64,000 nt of DNA from Ruminococcus_G sp964621905 (GTDB taxonomy: Bacteria; Bacillota; Clostridia; Lachnospirales; Lachnospiraceae): the NCBI GenBank assembly GCA_964621905.1, contig CAZUNG010000007.1, forward strand, positions 62,001-126,000, written 5' to 3'. Below are positions 7,811 to 16,346 of the stretch, piece after piece (positions within the stretch are counted from its first letter, which is position 1; each line of letters starts with the position of its first letter). A program made the translations under genes and the position numbers. The notes below the pieces were generated by a model. It had not been told where the DNA came from. It ran no database searches and worked only from the letters and a program-made list of their open reading frames with translations.

Positions 7811-8362
7811 ATGTATACAACATCACGCCATGAAGCAACGATATCGGTACCGGAATACCTGGAAAGATTTGTGGATGTGCCCACATTCCTGGAAGCATGC
7901 AAGGCCTGTCCTAATTACGACCGTGTGTGGTCCTGTCCATCGTATGATTTCGATGTCCTGAAATACTGGAACCGCTATAAAACGTTTCAGCTTTTGGCAA
8001 CCAAAATAACCTTTGACGAAGAGATTCTTTCAAAAACCTATACAGCGGAAGAGCAGAAAAAACTGCTGGATGACGTTCTCCCCCCAGAGAAACAGAAACT
8101 CAGCGATGAACTTTTAAGAGCTGAAAAACTAAATCCTGGCAGTATCAGTCTTTCTGCCGGAAGCTGCCATTTGTGCCCACAGTGTACCAAGCCGACAGGG
8201 AGGTCCTGTCTCAACCCTGATATGATGCGTTACTCCATTGAATCCCTGGGCGGAAATGTAGGACTGACGATCGAAAAACTTCTCGGCCTAAACCTGGAAT
8301 GGATGGAAGAAGGCAAACTTCCCCACCACTTTGTTCTGGTATGCGGTCTGCTGCTTCCATAA
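7811..8362 (+). CDS. DUF2284 domain metal-binding protein
   Basis: A 183-residue cytoplasmic protein of the DUF2284 family (PF10050). Conserved cysteines lie in an N-terminal C-x2-C...C pattern (CKACPNYDRVWSCPSYDFD, near residues 33-50) and in a central CHLCPQCTKPTGRSCLNP cluster near 118-136, suggestive of iron-sulfur or zinc binding. The C-terminus VGLTIEKLLGL is typical of the family. No biochemical role is established. It is a single-gene unit with GGAGGG upstream of the ATG and a strong bidirectional terminator downstream. Confidence 0.85.
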   Translation: MYTTSRHEATISVPEYLERFVDVPTFLEACKACPNYDRVWSCPSYDFDVLKYWNRYKTFQLLATKITFDEEILSKTYTAEEQKKLLDDVLPPEKQKLSDELLRAEKLNPGSISLSAGSCHLCPQCTKPTGRSCLNPDMMRYSIESLGGNVGLTIEKLLGLNLEWMEEGKLPHHFVLVCGLLLP

Positions 8363-8383
8363 CAGATCAGATCATGACCTGTA

Positions 8384-8430
8384 CATAAAAGAACTGCTCT
8401 GAATAAAATTTTCAGAGCAGTTCTTTTATG
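8384..8430. terminator. Bidirectional terminator between the DUF2284 gene and the AraC regulator
   Basis: 19-bp arms (CATAAAAGAACTGCTCTGA and its complement) with a short AT loop and A/T tracts on both sides. Confidence 0.85.
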
Positions 8431-9274
8431 TCTGAGGGCTCTGATTCGCTCTCCGATACTGTTTCGGCGTTATGCCCGTCTTTTTGATGAACATATTAAT
8501 CAGGCTGGTGCCGGAGGAATATCCCACTTCATATGCAATCTCCGCCACGGAACGCGTTGTGCGCGCCAGCAGTATCTTCGCCTGTTCCAGTCTCGTGTTC
8601 GTCAAAAATTCGATCGGCGAATACCCCGTCCGTTCCTTAAAGCTGTGCGCATAGTAATAGGAACTTAAATTTGCCACATTCGCCAGGTCATTCAAAGTAA
8701 GCTCTTCTCCATAGTTGGCACGAATATATCGAATCGTCCGGTCGATGGGAGTGTCACTCTCCTCAGGTTCGGAGTCCGGTGTCAGCAGATACTCAAACAT
8801 CCGATAAATCCTCATCGAACTTTGAATCATATGCTCAATTCCCCCATTCATGTGAAACTTAATCGTATCGTAGAGCAAAAGACCAATCTGAGCATTGCTC
8901 TCCTGCTTAATCAGCGGTCCTGTCTTTTCCAGAATATTTTGACAGATTTTATGAGAATTAGAACCGTCAAAATTCATATAGAGAAATTCCAGGCCATCGT
9001 ATGCCTGATAATAATGCGGTTCCATACAGTCTAAAAGCACCACATCCCCCTTTCCGGCATCAAACGCCTGATCACGGTATTCTACATGAAACTGACCTTT
9101 ACGTACATAAGCAATCAAGATCGGGGGGTATGTTTCTCTTCTGATAAAATAATTCTGGCTGCAGAAATAATGCCCGCACCACGTAGGATAAAAATAAAGT
9201 TCCCTGGCCTGTTCCGACGGTGTAAACGAAAAGCAGACGGACTGCGCATGGATTCCTGGATCTACACTCTTCAT
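8426..9274 (-). CDS. AraC-family regulator, divergent from the dehydrogenase/isomerase pair
   Basis: A 282-residue regulator with an N-terminal cupin-type sugar-sensing domain (residues about 15-150, containing GDVVLLDCMEPHYYQ) and a C-terminal double helix-turn-helix (about 185-280, with LTLNDLANVANLSSYYYAHSF and VAEIAYEVGYSS). The start at 9274 (MKSVDPGIHAQSV) is chosen because AAAGGAGAGAC lies directly upstream; a longer frame would start within that ribosome-binding site. It is transcribed divergently from the Gfo/Idh/MocA gene across a 226-bp AT-rich gap, so it is the likely activator of that pair. Confidence 0.88.
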   Translation of the reverse strand: MKSVDPGIHAQSVCFSFTPSEQARELYFYPTWCGHYFCSQNYFIRRETYPPILIAYVRKGQFHVEYRDQAFDAGKGDVVLLDCMEPHYYQAYDGLEFLYMNFDGSNSHKICQNILEKTGPLIKQESNAQIGLLLYDTIKFHMNGGIEHMIQSSMRIYRMFEYLLTPDSEPEESDTPIDRTIRYIRANYGEELTLNDLANVANLSSYYYAHSFKERTGYSPIEFLTNTRLEQAKILLARTTRSVAEIAYEVGYSSGTSLINMFIKKTGITPKQYRRANQSPQT

Positions 9275-9500
9275 AAAGTCTCTCCTTTCAAAAAGCAAGA
9301 ATGGCTAACTTTAAAGCAACCACTATTGTTTACTCTTGCTTTTTTATAGTTTATAATACAATCACAGTAAAGAAAATAAACAAATTAAACAAAATTTATA
9401 TTTAATTTTTGTGCATTTCAACTTCATCACGCGTGAAAAAGTAATATTTTTTTATTTTCCATAAAAAACAATGTAAATGAATTATAAAGGAGATAATATA

Positions 9501-10682
9501 ATGTTAAACGGAGAAAAAAAAATTCCAAGACCTTACCGCTGGGCTATGGTCGGCGGCGGACGTACAGGGGGCGTTGGCTACAAACACCGTCTGGGCGCTT
9601 TAAGAGATAACACTGCCTTTGAGCTGGTTGCAGGCGCTTTCGATATTGATTATGAACGCTGCAAGGATTTTGGAAAAAATCTAGGTGTTTCCGAAGACCG
9701 TCTGTATCCGGATTACAAGACTTTATTTGAGGAAGAAGCAAAGCGCCCGGATGGAATCGAAGTGGTATCTATTGCCACTCCGAATTTTACACATTTTGAG
9801 ATTGCAAAGGCTGCCCTCGAAGCCGGACTCCATGTGATCTGTGAGAAACCACTGTTCTTTAAAGTAGAGCAGGGCGAAGAAATCAAAGCGTTGGCAGAAA
9901 AAATGAATAAAATTGTGGGTGTTACATACGGTTTCTCCGGAAGCCAACTGCTTCTGCAGATGCGCCAGATGGTTCAAAACGGCGATCTGGGTGACATTCA
10001 TATGGTAGAGCTGCGTTACACCCATGGATTTGCCTGCGATGAAATAGGCGACAAAAAGGCGGAGGGGCAGAAGTGGCGTGTGGATCCTGAGAAGTCCGGA
10101 CCATCCTTCGTGTTAGGTGACCTGTCCACACATACCTTCTATATGTCAGAACTGATCTGCCCTGACTTAAAGCTGAAACAGGTACTGTGCGACCGCCAGA
10201 GTTTTGTCAGTTCCCGGGCACCGCTGGAAGACAACGCATACGTGCTGATGCGGTATGAGAACGGTGCGGTAGGGCGTATGTGGGCATCCGCTGTAGATGC
10301 AGGCTGTATGGACGGACATCGGATCCGCATCGTCGGCTCCAAGGCCTCCGTAGAATTTTCCGATAATCAGCCGAACGAACTGCTGTACCAGGTACAGGGC
10401 GAACCAATCCGCAGGCTAATCCGTGCGATGCCTTACCTCTATGACGAGTGCAACGCCGATGAGCGCCTGGGGGCACTTCACGCAGAAGGTCTTCCTGAAA
10501 GCTGGTCCAATATCTACCTGAAGTTTGCCATTGCCATGAACGCCAAAGACAACGGAGATGAAGAAACCTTAAAAAATCTGGTTTATCCTGATATCAACGC
10601 CGGTATCGAAGGTATCCGCTGGGTGACAAAATGTGTAGAATCTGCAGACAAAGGCGGAGTCTGGGTAAATTTCCAGGATTAA
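9501..10682 (+). CDS. Gfo/Idh/MocA-family NAD(P)-dependent dehydrogenase
   Basis: A 393-residue oxidoreductase with the N-terminal Rossmann motif VGGGRTGGVG near residue 18, the catalytic EKP motif (ICEKPLFF) near 116-118 and a C-terminal alpha/beta substrate domain with GDLSTH near residue 206. Members oxidise or reduce sugars and cyclitols. It has the same length as the dehydrogenase ending the inositol operon at 53308-54489 and matches it closely along its whole length, so the two are paralogues and a cyclitol-like substrate is reasonable. The start at 9501 follows AAAGGAGA. An IolE-like isomerase gene follows 26 bp downstream. Confidence 0.88.
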   Translation: MLNGEKKIPRPYRWAMVGGGRTGGVGYKHRLGALRDNTAFELVAGAFDIDYERCKDFGKNLGVSEDRLYPDYKTLFEEEAKRPDGIEVVSIATPNFTHFEIAKAALEAGLHVICEKPLFFKVEQGEEIKALAEKMNKIVGVTYGFSGSQLLLQMRQMVQNGDLGDIHMVELRYTHGFACDEIGDKKAEGQKWRVDPEKSGPSFVLGDLSTHTFYMSELICPDLKLKQVLCDRQSFVSSRAPLEDNAYVLMRYENGAVGRMWASAVDAGCMDGHRIRIVGSKASVEFSDNQPNELLYQVQGEPIRRLIRAMPYLYDECNADERLGALHAEGLPESWSNIYLKFAIAMNAKDNGDEETLKNLVYPDINAGIEGIRWVTKCVESADKGGVWVNFQD

Positions 10683-10708
10683 ATCAAAAAATATGGGAGG
10701 AACAAAAA

Positions 10709-11647
10709 ATGGAATTGGCAATCTGTACCGATGTATTTGCTGATCTGAGTTACACTGATATGCTGGATCAAGTGAAATCCATGGGAATTAGCGCCGTGGA
10801 GATGACTGCCGGAGGCTGGGGTGCCAGGAAGCACTGCTGTACAGCTGAACTTTTATCCGATGAAGGTAAACGGAATATGTTTAAAAATGAATTGGATTCA
10901 CGCAGAATGCGGATCTCCGCTCTCAACACATCATGTAATCCGCTCTGGCCGTCTGCCACCGGCGAGGAGTATAAAAAATCGATGTACGAGTGTGCCGAAC
11001 TGGCAGGAAAACTGGGTGTCAAAAAAATTGTGGCTATGGCAGGTCTGCCGGCTGGAAGCGAAAAAGATACTACACCAAACTGGATCACCTCCACGATATC
11101 CTGGCCATCTTTTATGGCCCCTGCATATGAATATCAATGGAACGTTACCATAGCGTTTTGGAAAGAATATGCCGCACACTGCAGAAAATGCGGGGTAGAG
11201 CAGATCGCAATTGAAGAATTCCCGGGTACTATGGTATGGTCTGCAGAGACGCTGCTGAAACTCAGAAATGCGACAGATCCAATGATCGGCATTAACCTGG
11301 ATCCGTCCCATATGATCGTTCTTGGTGCTGATCCGATCGCAGCTGCCAGAGCTTTAAAAGGCTGTATTTTCCATGTACATGGAAAAGATGCCCGCATTGA
11401 ACGGGGCACCTCTGATATCAACGGACTCCTGGATCCACGTCCGGTAACAGAGATCGCTGAGCGCATGTGGAATTATGTGGCTGTAGGCTGCGGACAGGAT
11501 CTCGCCTGGTGGAAAGAATTTTTCTCAGTTCTCAGTATGCTTGGATACGACGGAGACGTCTCCCTGGAAATGGAGGATCTGACTATGTCGGTAGAAGCCG
11601 GAGTTGCCACATCTATCGATGCACTTCGCCAGACGATCAGCCAATAA
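10709..11647 (+). CDS. Sugar phosphate isomerase/epimerase, xylose-isomerase-like TIM barrel
   Basis: A 312-residue protein of the AP-endonuclease-2/IolE-type TIM-barrel fold. It begins MELAICTDVFADLSY, with metal-ligand-type motifs AIEEFPG (about residue 170), GINLDPSHM (about 195), FHVHGKDA (about 225) and the terminal SLEMED. Such enzymes isomerise or dehydrate keto-sugars and inososes. GGGAGG lies just before the ATG at 10709; the longer frame overlaps the dehydrogenase gene and is not used. The pair is probably a short catabolic operon under the divergent AraC regulator, ending at the hairpin at 11674. The substrate is not identifiable. Confidence 0.85.
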   Translation: MELAICTDVFADLSYTDMLDQVKSMGISAVEMTAGGWGARKHCCTAELLSDEGKRNMFKNELDSRRMRISALNTSCNPLWPSATGEEYKKSMYECAELAGKLGVKKIVAMAGLPAGSEKDTTPNWITSTISWPSFMAPAYEYQWNVTIAFWKEYAAHCRKCGVEQIAIEEFPGTMVWSAETLLKLRNATDPMIGINLDPSHMIVLGADPIAAARALKGCIFHVHGKDARIERGTSDINGLLDPRPVTEIAERMWNYVAVGCGQDLAWWKEFFSVLSMLGYDGDVSLEMEDLTMSVEAGVATSIDALRQTISQ

Positions 11648-11673
11648 CTAAAATCAGGACATTTAGCTAACAT

Positions 11674-11724
11674 AAAAGCCCCTGCCAAAGCTGCTCTTAT
11701 GAGCGATCCTGCAGGGGCTTTTTT
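11674..11724 (+). terminator. Terminator after the dehydrogenase/isomerase pair
   Basis: AAAAGCCCCTGC pairs with GCAGGGGCTTTTTT; a second small stem GCTC/GAGC lies inside the loop. The A/T ends could also serve htpG on the other strand. Confidence 0.8.
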
Positions 11725-11741
11725 GGGCATTTACCACGTTA

Positions 11742-13805
11742 TTATTTTGTCAGCAGCATCATAATCTTATTGCTTCTCTCCAGGAACTTCGTCATCTGTT
11801 CCGGTGAAAGCTGTTTGTGACTGAGCATTGCCATATCATACAGCTGCTCACAGATCATATCTGTATTTTCATCCTCTTTATGATCCAGGATATAAGATAC
11901 CAGCGGATGGTTCACATTGAGCACAAGCGTCTCATTGCCGCCTCCGAACATGCTGGAATCCATGCCGTACATCTTCATCATATCCTGCATCCGGCGGTTT
12001 TCCTCGGATAGTGTCATCATTGCAGATACACTGTCATCTTTCAGCTTTTCTGCTTTGACATCAAGTTTCTCTGCCTTCAGGGCTTTCTTGAACATATCGG
12101 TAAGCGTCTCTGCCGTTTCCTTCAGTTCTTCACTGTCTCCCTCTTTGAAATCGTCCGTCAGGTCAGCATCGATCCTCTGGAAGTGTACTTCCTCTTTCAC
12201 CTGCTCAACATGGGAGATAAACGCCGAATCAATATTGTGTTTCAGAACAACAGCATCTTTGCCCTCCTTGCGGAACATGTTGATGTACTGGCTCTGCTGC
12301 ACCTCGTCTGTCACGTAGAAGATATTTGTCTTCTCAACTTCTTTCTTCTCATCGGCGTCTTTGTTTTCCTCCGTTACCTCTTCGACTGTATCCTCTGTCT
12401 TTTCTTCTTCTGGTTTTTTATTTTCCTCGATACAGTCAGTGAGTGTCAGGTATTTTCCATCCAGATTTTTATAAAGGATATAGTCCATCATTTTTTCTGA
12501 GAATTTTCTCTCTTTAATACACCCGAACTTGATAAACGGGCTGATGTCATCCCAGCACTTCTCATAAGCTTCACGGTCTGTCTTGCACATACCGGTCAGT
12601 TTGTCCGCAACTTTTTTGCTGATATATTCCGAGATCTTTTTCACAAATCCGTCATTCTGCAACGCGCTCCTGGATACATTAAGCGGCAGATCCGGACAGT
12701 CAATCACACCCTTGAGCAGCATTAAGAACTCGGGAATCACTTCTTTAATATTATCTGCGATAAACACCTGGTTATTGTACAGTTTGATGGTTCCTTCGAT
12801 GGAGTCATATTCTGTATTGATTTTCGGGAAGTACAAGATTCCCTTTAAATTAAATGGATAATCCGTATTCAGATGGATCCAGAACAGCGGCTCTTTATAA
12901 TCCATAAATACTTTGCGGTAAAACTCTTTATACTCCTCATCCGTACAGTCATTCGGATGTTTCATCCAGAGCGGCTGCGTATCACTTAACGATACGGGGC
13001 GTTTGTTGATCTTCACCATATCTCGGGCAGGAGAAATTTCTACTACCTCTTTCTCGCCGTCTTCATTTTCCTGTTCTTCTGTCTTAGCTTCCTCATGGAT
13101 ACGCTCTACGATGACATCATCTTCTCTTAATTCTGCTTCCTCGATTGTCTCGTATTCCTGCTCCGCATTTTCCTTGGACAGGAAAATTTCTACCGGCATG
13201 AAGGAACAGTATTTTTCAATGACTTCCCGCATCCGGTATTCATTTGCAAATTCCAGACTTTCCTCATTCAAAAACAGAGTGATCTCAGTTCCTACCGTCT
13301 GCTTGTCACCTTCACCGATCTCATACTCTACACCGCCGTCACATTCCCAATGTACCGGTTTTGCCCCCTCTTTGAAAGAAAGTGTGTCGATATGCACATC
13401 ATCCGCCACCATAAAGGCTGAATAAAATCCCAGACCGAAATGCCCGATGATCTGGTCATCGTTTGTCTTATCCTTATACTTTTCCAAAAACTGAGTCGCT
13501 CCCGAAAATGCGATCTGCGTGATATATTCTTCTACTTCGTCCTCCGTCATACCAAGACCACTGTCGATAAACTTCAGAGTCTTCTTCTCCGGATTTACGA
13601 TAACATCAATCTTACACTTATAATCATCCGGAAATGTGTATTCACCCATAATTTCCAGTTTTTTCAGTTTTGTGATAGCATCACATCCATTGGAAATCAT
13701 TTCACGCACAAAAATATCGTGATCGGAATACAGCCATTTTTTAATAATAGGGAAAATATTATCACTGTCGATTGATAAATTACCGCGTTTTAAATTCTCT
13801 GCCAT
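11742..13805 (-). CDS. htpG: Molecular chaperone HtpG (Hsp90)
   Basis: A 687-residue bacterial Hsp90, an ATP-driven cytoplasmic chaperone. The N-terminal GHKL ATPase domain shows E-x-ISNGCDAI, DSGLGMT and GHFGLGFYSAFMV; the middle domain includes the SRSALQND arginine region; the C-terminal dimerisation domain ends in MLLTK. Two strongly acidic insertions stand out: EERIHEEAKTEEQENEDGEKE-like residues near 230-260 and a Glu/Lys-rich stretch near 485-515. Length exceeds E. coli HtpG (624). The start at 13805 (MAENLKRGNLSID) follows AAAGGAG. A perfect CIRCE operator lies 81 bp upstream, so HrcA control is expected. Confidence 0.95.
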   Translation of the reverse strand: MAENLKRGNLSIDSDNIFPIIKKWLYSDHDIFVREMISNGCDAITKLKKLEIMGEYTFPDDYKCKIDVIVNPEKKTLKFIDSGLGMTEDEVEEYITQIAFSGATQFLEKYKDKTNDDQIIGHFGLGFYSAFMVADDVHIDTLSFKEGAKPVHWECDGGVEYEIGEGDKQTVGTEITLFLNEESLEFANEYRMREVIEKYCSFMPVEIFLSKENAEQEYETIEEAELREDDVIVERIHEEAKTEEQENEDGEKEVVEISPARDMVKINKRPVSLSDTQPLWMKHPNDCTDEEYKEFYRKVFMDYKEPLFWIHLNTDYPFNLKGILYFPKINTEYDSIEGTIKLYNNQVFIADNIKEVIPEFLMLLKGVIDCPDLPLNVSRSALQNDGFVKKISEYISKKVADKLTGMCKTDREAYEKCWDDISPFIKFGCIKERKFSEKMMDYILYKNLDGKYLTLTDCIEENKKPEEEKTEDTVEEVTEENKDADEKKEVEKTNIFYVTDEVQQSQYINMFRKEGKDAVVLKHNIDSAFISHVEQVKEEVHFQRIDADLTDDFKEGDSEELKETAETLTDMFKKALKAEKLDVKAEKLKDDSVSAMMTLSEENRRMQDMMKMYGMDSSMFGGGNETLVLNVNHPLVSYILDHKEDENTDMICEQLYDMAMLSHKQLSPEQMTKFLERSNKIMMLLTK

Positions 13806-13885
13806 TGCAGTCCACACTCCTTTGTTCTGATAATATACTGTTTGGTAATATCTTAATACCTCCTGCACGAAATGTCAAGAAAAAA

Positions 13886-13912
13886 TTAGCACTCAATTTT
13901 AGTGAGTGCTAA
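13886..13912. promoter_or_regulatory. CIRCE element (HrcA operator) upstream of htpG
   Basis: TTAGCACTC-N9-GAGTGCTAA, a perfect match to the CIRCE consensus bound by the heat-shock repressor HrcA, located between htpG and the divergent end of an AraC gene. Confidence 0.95.
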
Positions 13913-13933
13913 TAATGATAAAACCCTGTATCC

Positions 13934-14872
13934 TCAGATTTTTTTGAAATAACTGGGCGGATACCCCATTATTTTTTTAAACACTCTGGTAAAATAATTA
14001 GGATCTAAGATCCCCACCTTCTCCGCCGCCTGTCTTATGGTAATTCCGTCACTTTGCAGAAATTCCAGTGATTTAATGATGCGGACACGTGTAACATACT
14101 CAAGCGGCGTCAATCCTGTCACCTCCTTAAACAACATCCGAAAGTAACTTTCTGACAACGCAGAGTCCCGGGCCAATTTCACAACATCCAGCTCTTCACT
14201 GTAATGTTCTTCCATATAAGACAGGGCGCTTCCCACCAGCTCCCGTTTTCTTGTATTATGCCTGAGCAGCTTCTGCGGCTGCCGGTTCTGAGCCCGTTTG
14301 ATTGTGACAAGGATAACCTGCAGCAGCGATGCTTTGATATATTCTGCACCAAATTGTGTGCAGTCCTGTTCCTCTAAAATCTGCAGCAGCAAAGCCTCCA
14401 CACGAAGTGTTTCCTGAGGCGTGAGATGAATGATCCCCTGAATATGAGATTTTTCATCATTCGTAAGAGTATCTGACGCATCCGTGTCACTGACGGAAAT
14501 ATTTGTGAGCAAATTTTCCCACTGAGAACGGATATCCTCCATATTGTCCGTAGCTGAAGTCGACGGAAGTGTTTCACGCATCAGCTGTTTCCACTCCTCC
14601 CCCAACTGCTCCGGAAAAAAGTAACAGTTCATAAAGCGAATCTGAGAATTCATAACGTATCCATGTTTCTGGTGCGCCGGAACTAAAAAGACATCTCCGG
14701 AAATCAGAGGCATTTCAATACCACGAAACCGGTGCATGCATGCTCCTTTTGTAATTAGTACAAATTCCTGGAAAGCATGCGTGTGTTCGGCAATTACCGT
14801 ATTGCTTTCGTATTCAGCGGCTTCTACTCCAATCGCCGTATTCTTCAGCGGAAATTCAATATAAGTATTCAT
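13934..14872 (-). CDS. AraC-family regulator with cupin sensor domain, divergent from the UroD-like gene
   Basis: A 312-residue regulator. The N-terminal cupin half (about 1-100, with EHTHAFQEFVLITKG and GDVFLVPAHQKHGYV) resembles RhaR/MelR-type ligand domains. The C-terminal 100 residues hold two helix-turn-helices (LDVVKLARDSALSESYFRMLF and IRQAAEKVGILDPNYFTRVF). An acidic, Ser/Thr/Asp-rich linker (about 115-150) is unusual. It is divergent from the methyltransferase-like gene at 15133, its likely target; the ligand is unknown. Its 3' end is close to the CIRCE element of htpG. Confidence 0.87.
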   Translation of the reverse strand: MNTYIEFPLKNTAIGVEAAEYESNTVIAEHTHAFQEFVLITKGACMHRFRGIEMPLISGDVFLVPAHQKHGYVMNSQIRFMNCYFFPEQLGEEWKQLMRETLPSTSATDNMEDIRSQWENLLTNISVSDTDASDTLTNDEKSHIQGIIHLTPQETLRVEALLLQILEEQDCTQFGAEYIKASLLQVILVTIKRAQNRQPQKLLRHNTRKRELVGSALSYMEEHYSEELDVVKLARDSALSESYFRMLFKEVTGLTPLEYVTRVRIIKSLEFLQSDGITIRQAAEKVGILDPNYFTRVFKKIMGYPPSYFKKI

Positions 14873-15132
14873 AGATACAGCACCTCTTTAAAACACAAGT
14901 TGATTCCTCTCTTCTACTGATTACTATATCACAGCATCAAAAAAGGCACCAGAAAAATCATAAGATTGTGCTACTTTATTCTTGCATTGTTATGCCAGAT
15001 CTGACAGACGATATGGTAGACTGATAACATCAAGTGAACTCATGCATGACCTCATTAAAACCAATACCCGGCTGATATGCGGGTACAGCAAAAGTCAACA
15101 AAATAAAAGCAGATAAACAGGAGGCGCTACAT

Positions 15133-16278
15133 ATGACGTCAAGAGAACGAGTATTAAAAACATTAAACTTTGAAGAGGCAGACCGCATTGCGGTTGACTG
15201 GGGGAACAATGCCGTCACCGGAATTCAGGCAGATGCATACCGAAATCTGCTGAAGTATATCGGACATGAAGAAGAGGAGATTATCATCCGCGATATCAAA
15301 CAGGGGCTTGCCCTGGTCAGTGATTACGTGCTGGATTATTTTGATGTGGACACACGTCCGCTTCTGACCAATCCACCCAGCGGATGGCAGATGAAGATTG
15401 ACGAAAGCGGGGGATTCTGCGATGAAAACGGCGTTTATTTTAAACAGATGGGGGAATACTTTGATTTTGTAAAAAATCCGCTGGAAAATGCCGACACAAT
15501 TGAAGACCTGAAAGCGTTTAATCCTTCCGACCCGACAGATCCCGCCAGATTTGCAGGTATGCGGGAACGCGCCAAATATTTAAGAGAAAACACAGACAAG
15601 GCGATCGTTATCGGTGAGCATGGTTCTGTCTTCTATCAGGCATGGGAATGGAGAGGCATGCAGAACTTTATGGGAGATTTTGCAGGGGATCCCGAATTTG
15701 CGGACTATCTGATGGACATGGCCGCCGACTGGTGGAGTGCCTGGTATGAAACCATGCTGAAAGAAGTCGGCGAGTACGTAGATATCATGTGGCTTGGTGA
15801 TGACTGGGGGACACAAAACGGCCCTCTGATTCAGCCGGAACAGTTTGAAAAACGTGTTCAGCCGCGGATTAAAAGAGTCATTGACTCCATGCATAAATAC
15901 TGCGATGGAAAAGTCGCATACCACAGCTGCGGATCAATCTCTTGGGCTTTTGATTCTCTTCACGATGCCGGCGTAGACATTATCCAGCCGGTTCAGGCAA
16001 ATGCTGCCGGTATGCAGGACAGCCGAAAAATAAAAGAAATGACGTACGGAAAACTGGTGCTGCACGGCGGACTCGACAACCAGGGAAAATTCGCCGGACC
16101 TGCCGACGCAGTCATCGCGGATGTCAAGCAGAAAATCCGTGACTTCGCACCGGGCGGCGGTTATCTGTTTGCATGCGGGCACAACATTCAGTCAGACTGC
16201 CCGCCGGAAAATATTGTGGCAATCTTTGATACGTACAAAAAATACGGCAAATATCCAATTGCCATTGACGAGGCTTAG
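15133..16278 (+). CDS. Uroporphyrinogen decarboxylase-family protein, probable corrinoid/cofactor methyltransferase
   Basis: A 381-residue TIM-barrel protein of the UroD superfamily. It starts MTSRERVLKTLNFEEADRIAVDWG and has the late metal-site-like motifs YHSCGSI (about residue 261), LHGGLDNQ (about 310) and FACGHNIQSDCPPEN (about 345), characteristic of the MtaA/CmuA/MtbA-like branch rather than heme-pathway HemE. In that branch these residues bind zinc and activate a thiol for methyl transfer from a corrinoid protein. No corrinoid protein or partner methyltransferase lies beside it, so the donor is unknown. AGGAGG precedes the ATG. It is flanked by a divergent AraC regulator and a terminator. 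Confidence 0.82.
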   Translation: MTSRERVLKTLNFEEADRIAVDWGNNAVTGIQADAYRNLLKYIGHEEEEIIIRDIKQGLALVSDYVLDYFDVDTRPLLTNPPSGWQMKIDESGGFCDENGVYFKQMGEYFDFVKNPLENADTIEDLKAFNPSDPTDPARFAGMRERAKYLRENTDKAIVIGEHGSVFYQAWEWRGMQNFMGDFAGDPEFADYLMDMAADWWSAWYETMLKEVGEYVDIMWLGDDWGTQNGPLIQPEQFEKRVQPRIKRVIDSMHKYCDGKVAYHSCGSISWAFDSLHDAGVDIIQPVQANAAGMQDSRKIKEMTYGKLVLHGGLDNQGKFAGPADAVIADVKQKIRDFAPGGGYLFACGHNIQSDCPPENIVAIFDTYKKYGKYPIAIDEA

Positions 16279-16306
16279 TCCCCATCTTCCATGGTATCAC
16301 CGTTTA

Positions 16307-16335
16307 CAAAAAGAGGTCCTGCGGACCTCTTTTTG
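16307..16335. terminator. Bidirectional terminator between the UroD-like gene and the ALDH gene
   Basis: CAAAAAGAGGTCC/GGACCTCTTTTTG, 13-bp arms with a 3-nt loop; serves both convergent genes. Confidence 0.88.
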
Positions 16336-16346
16336 CAACTTATTTT

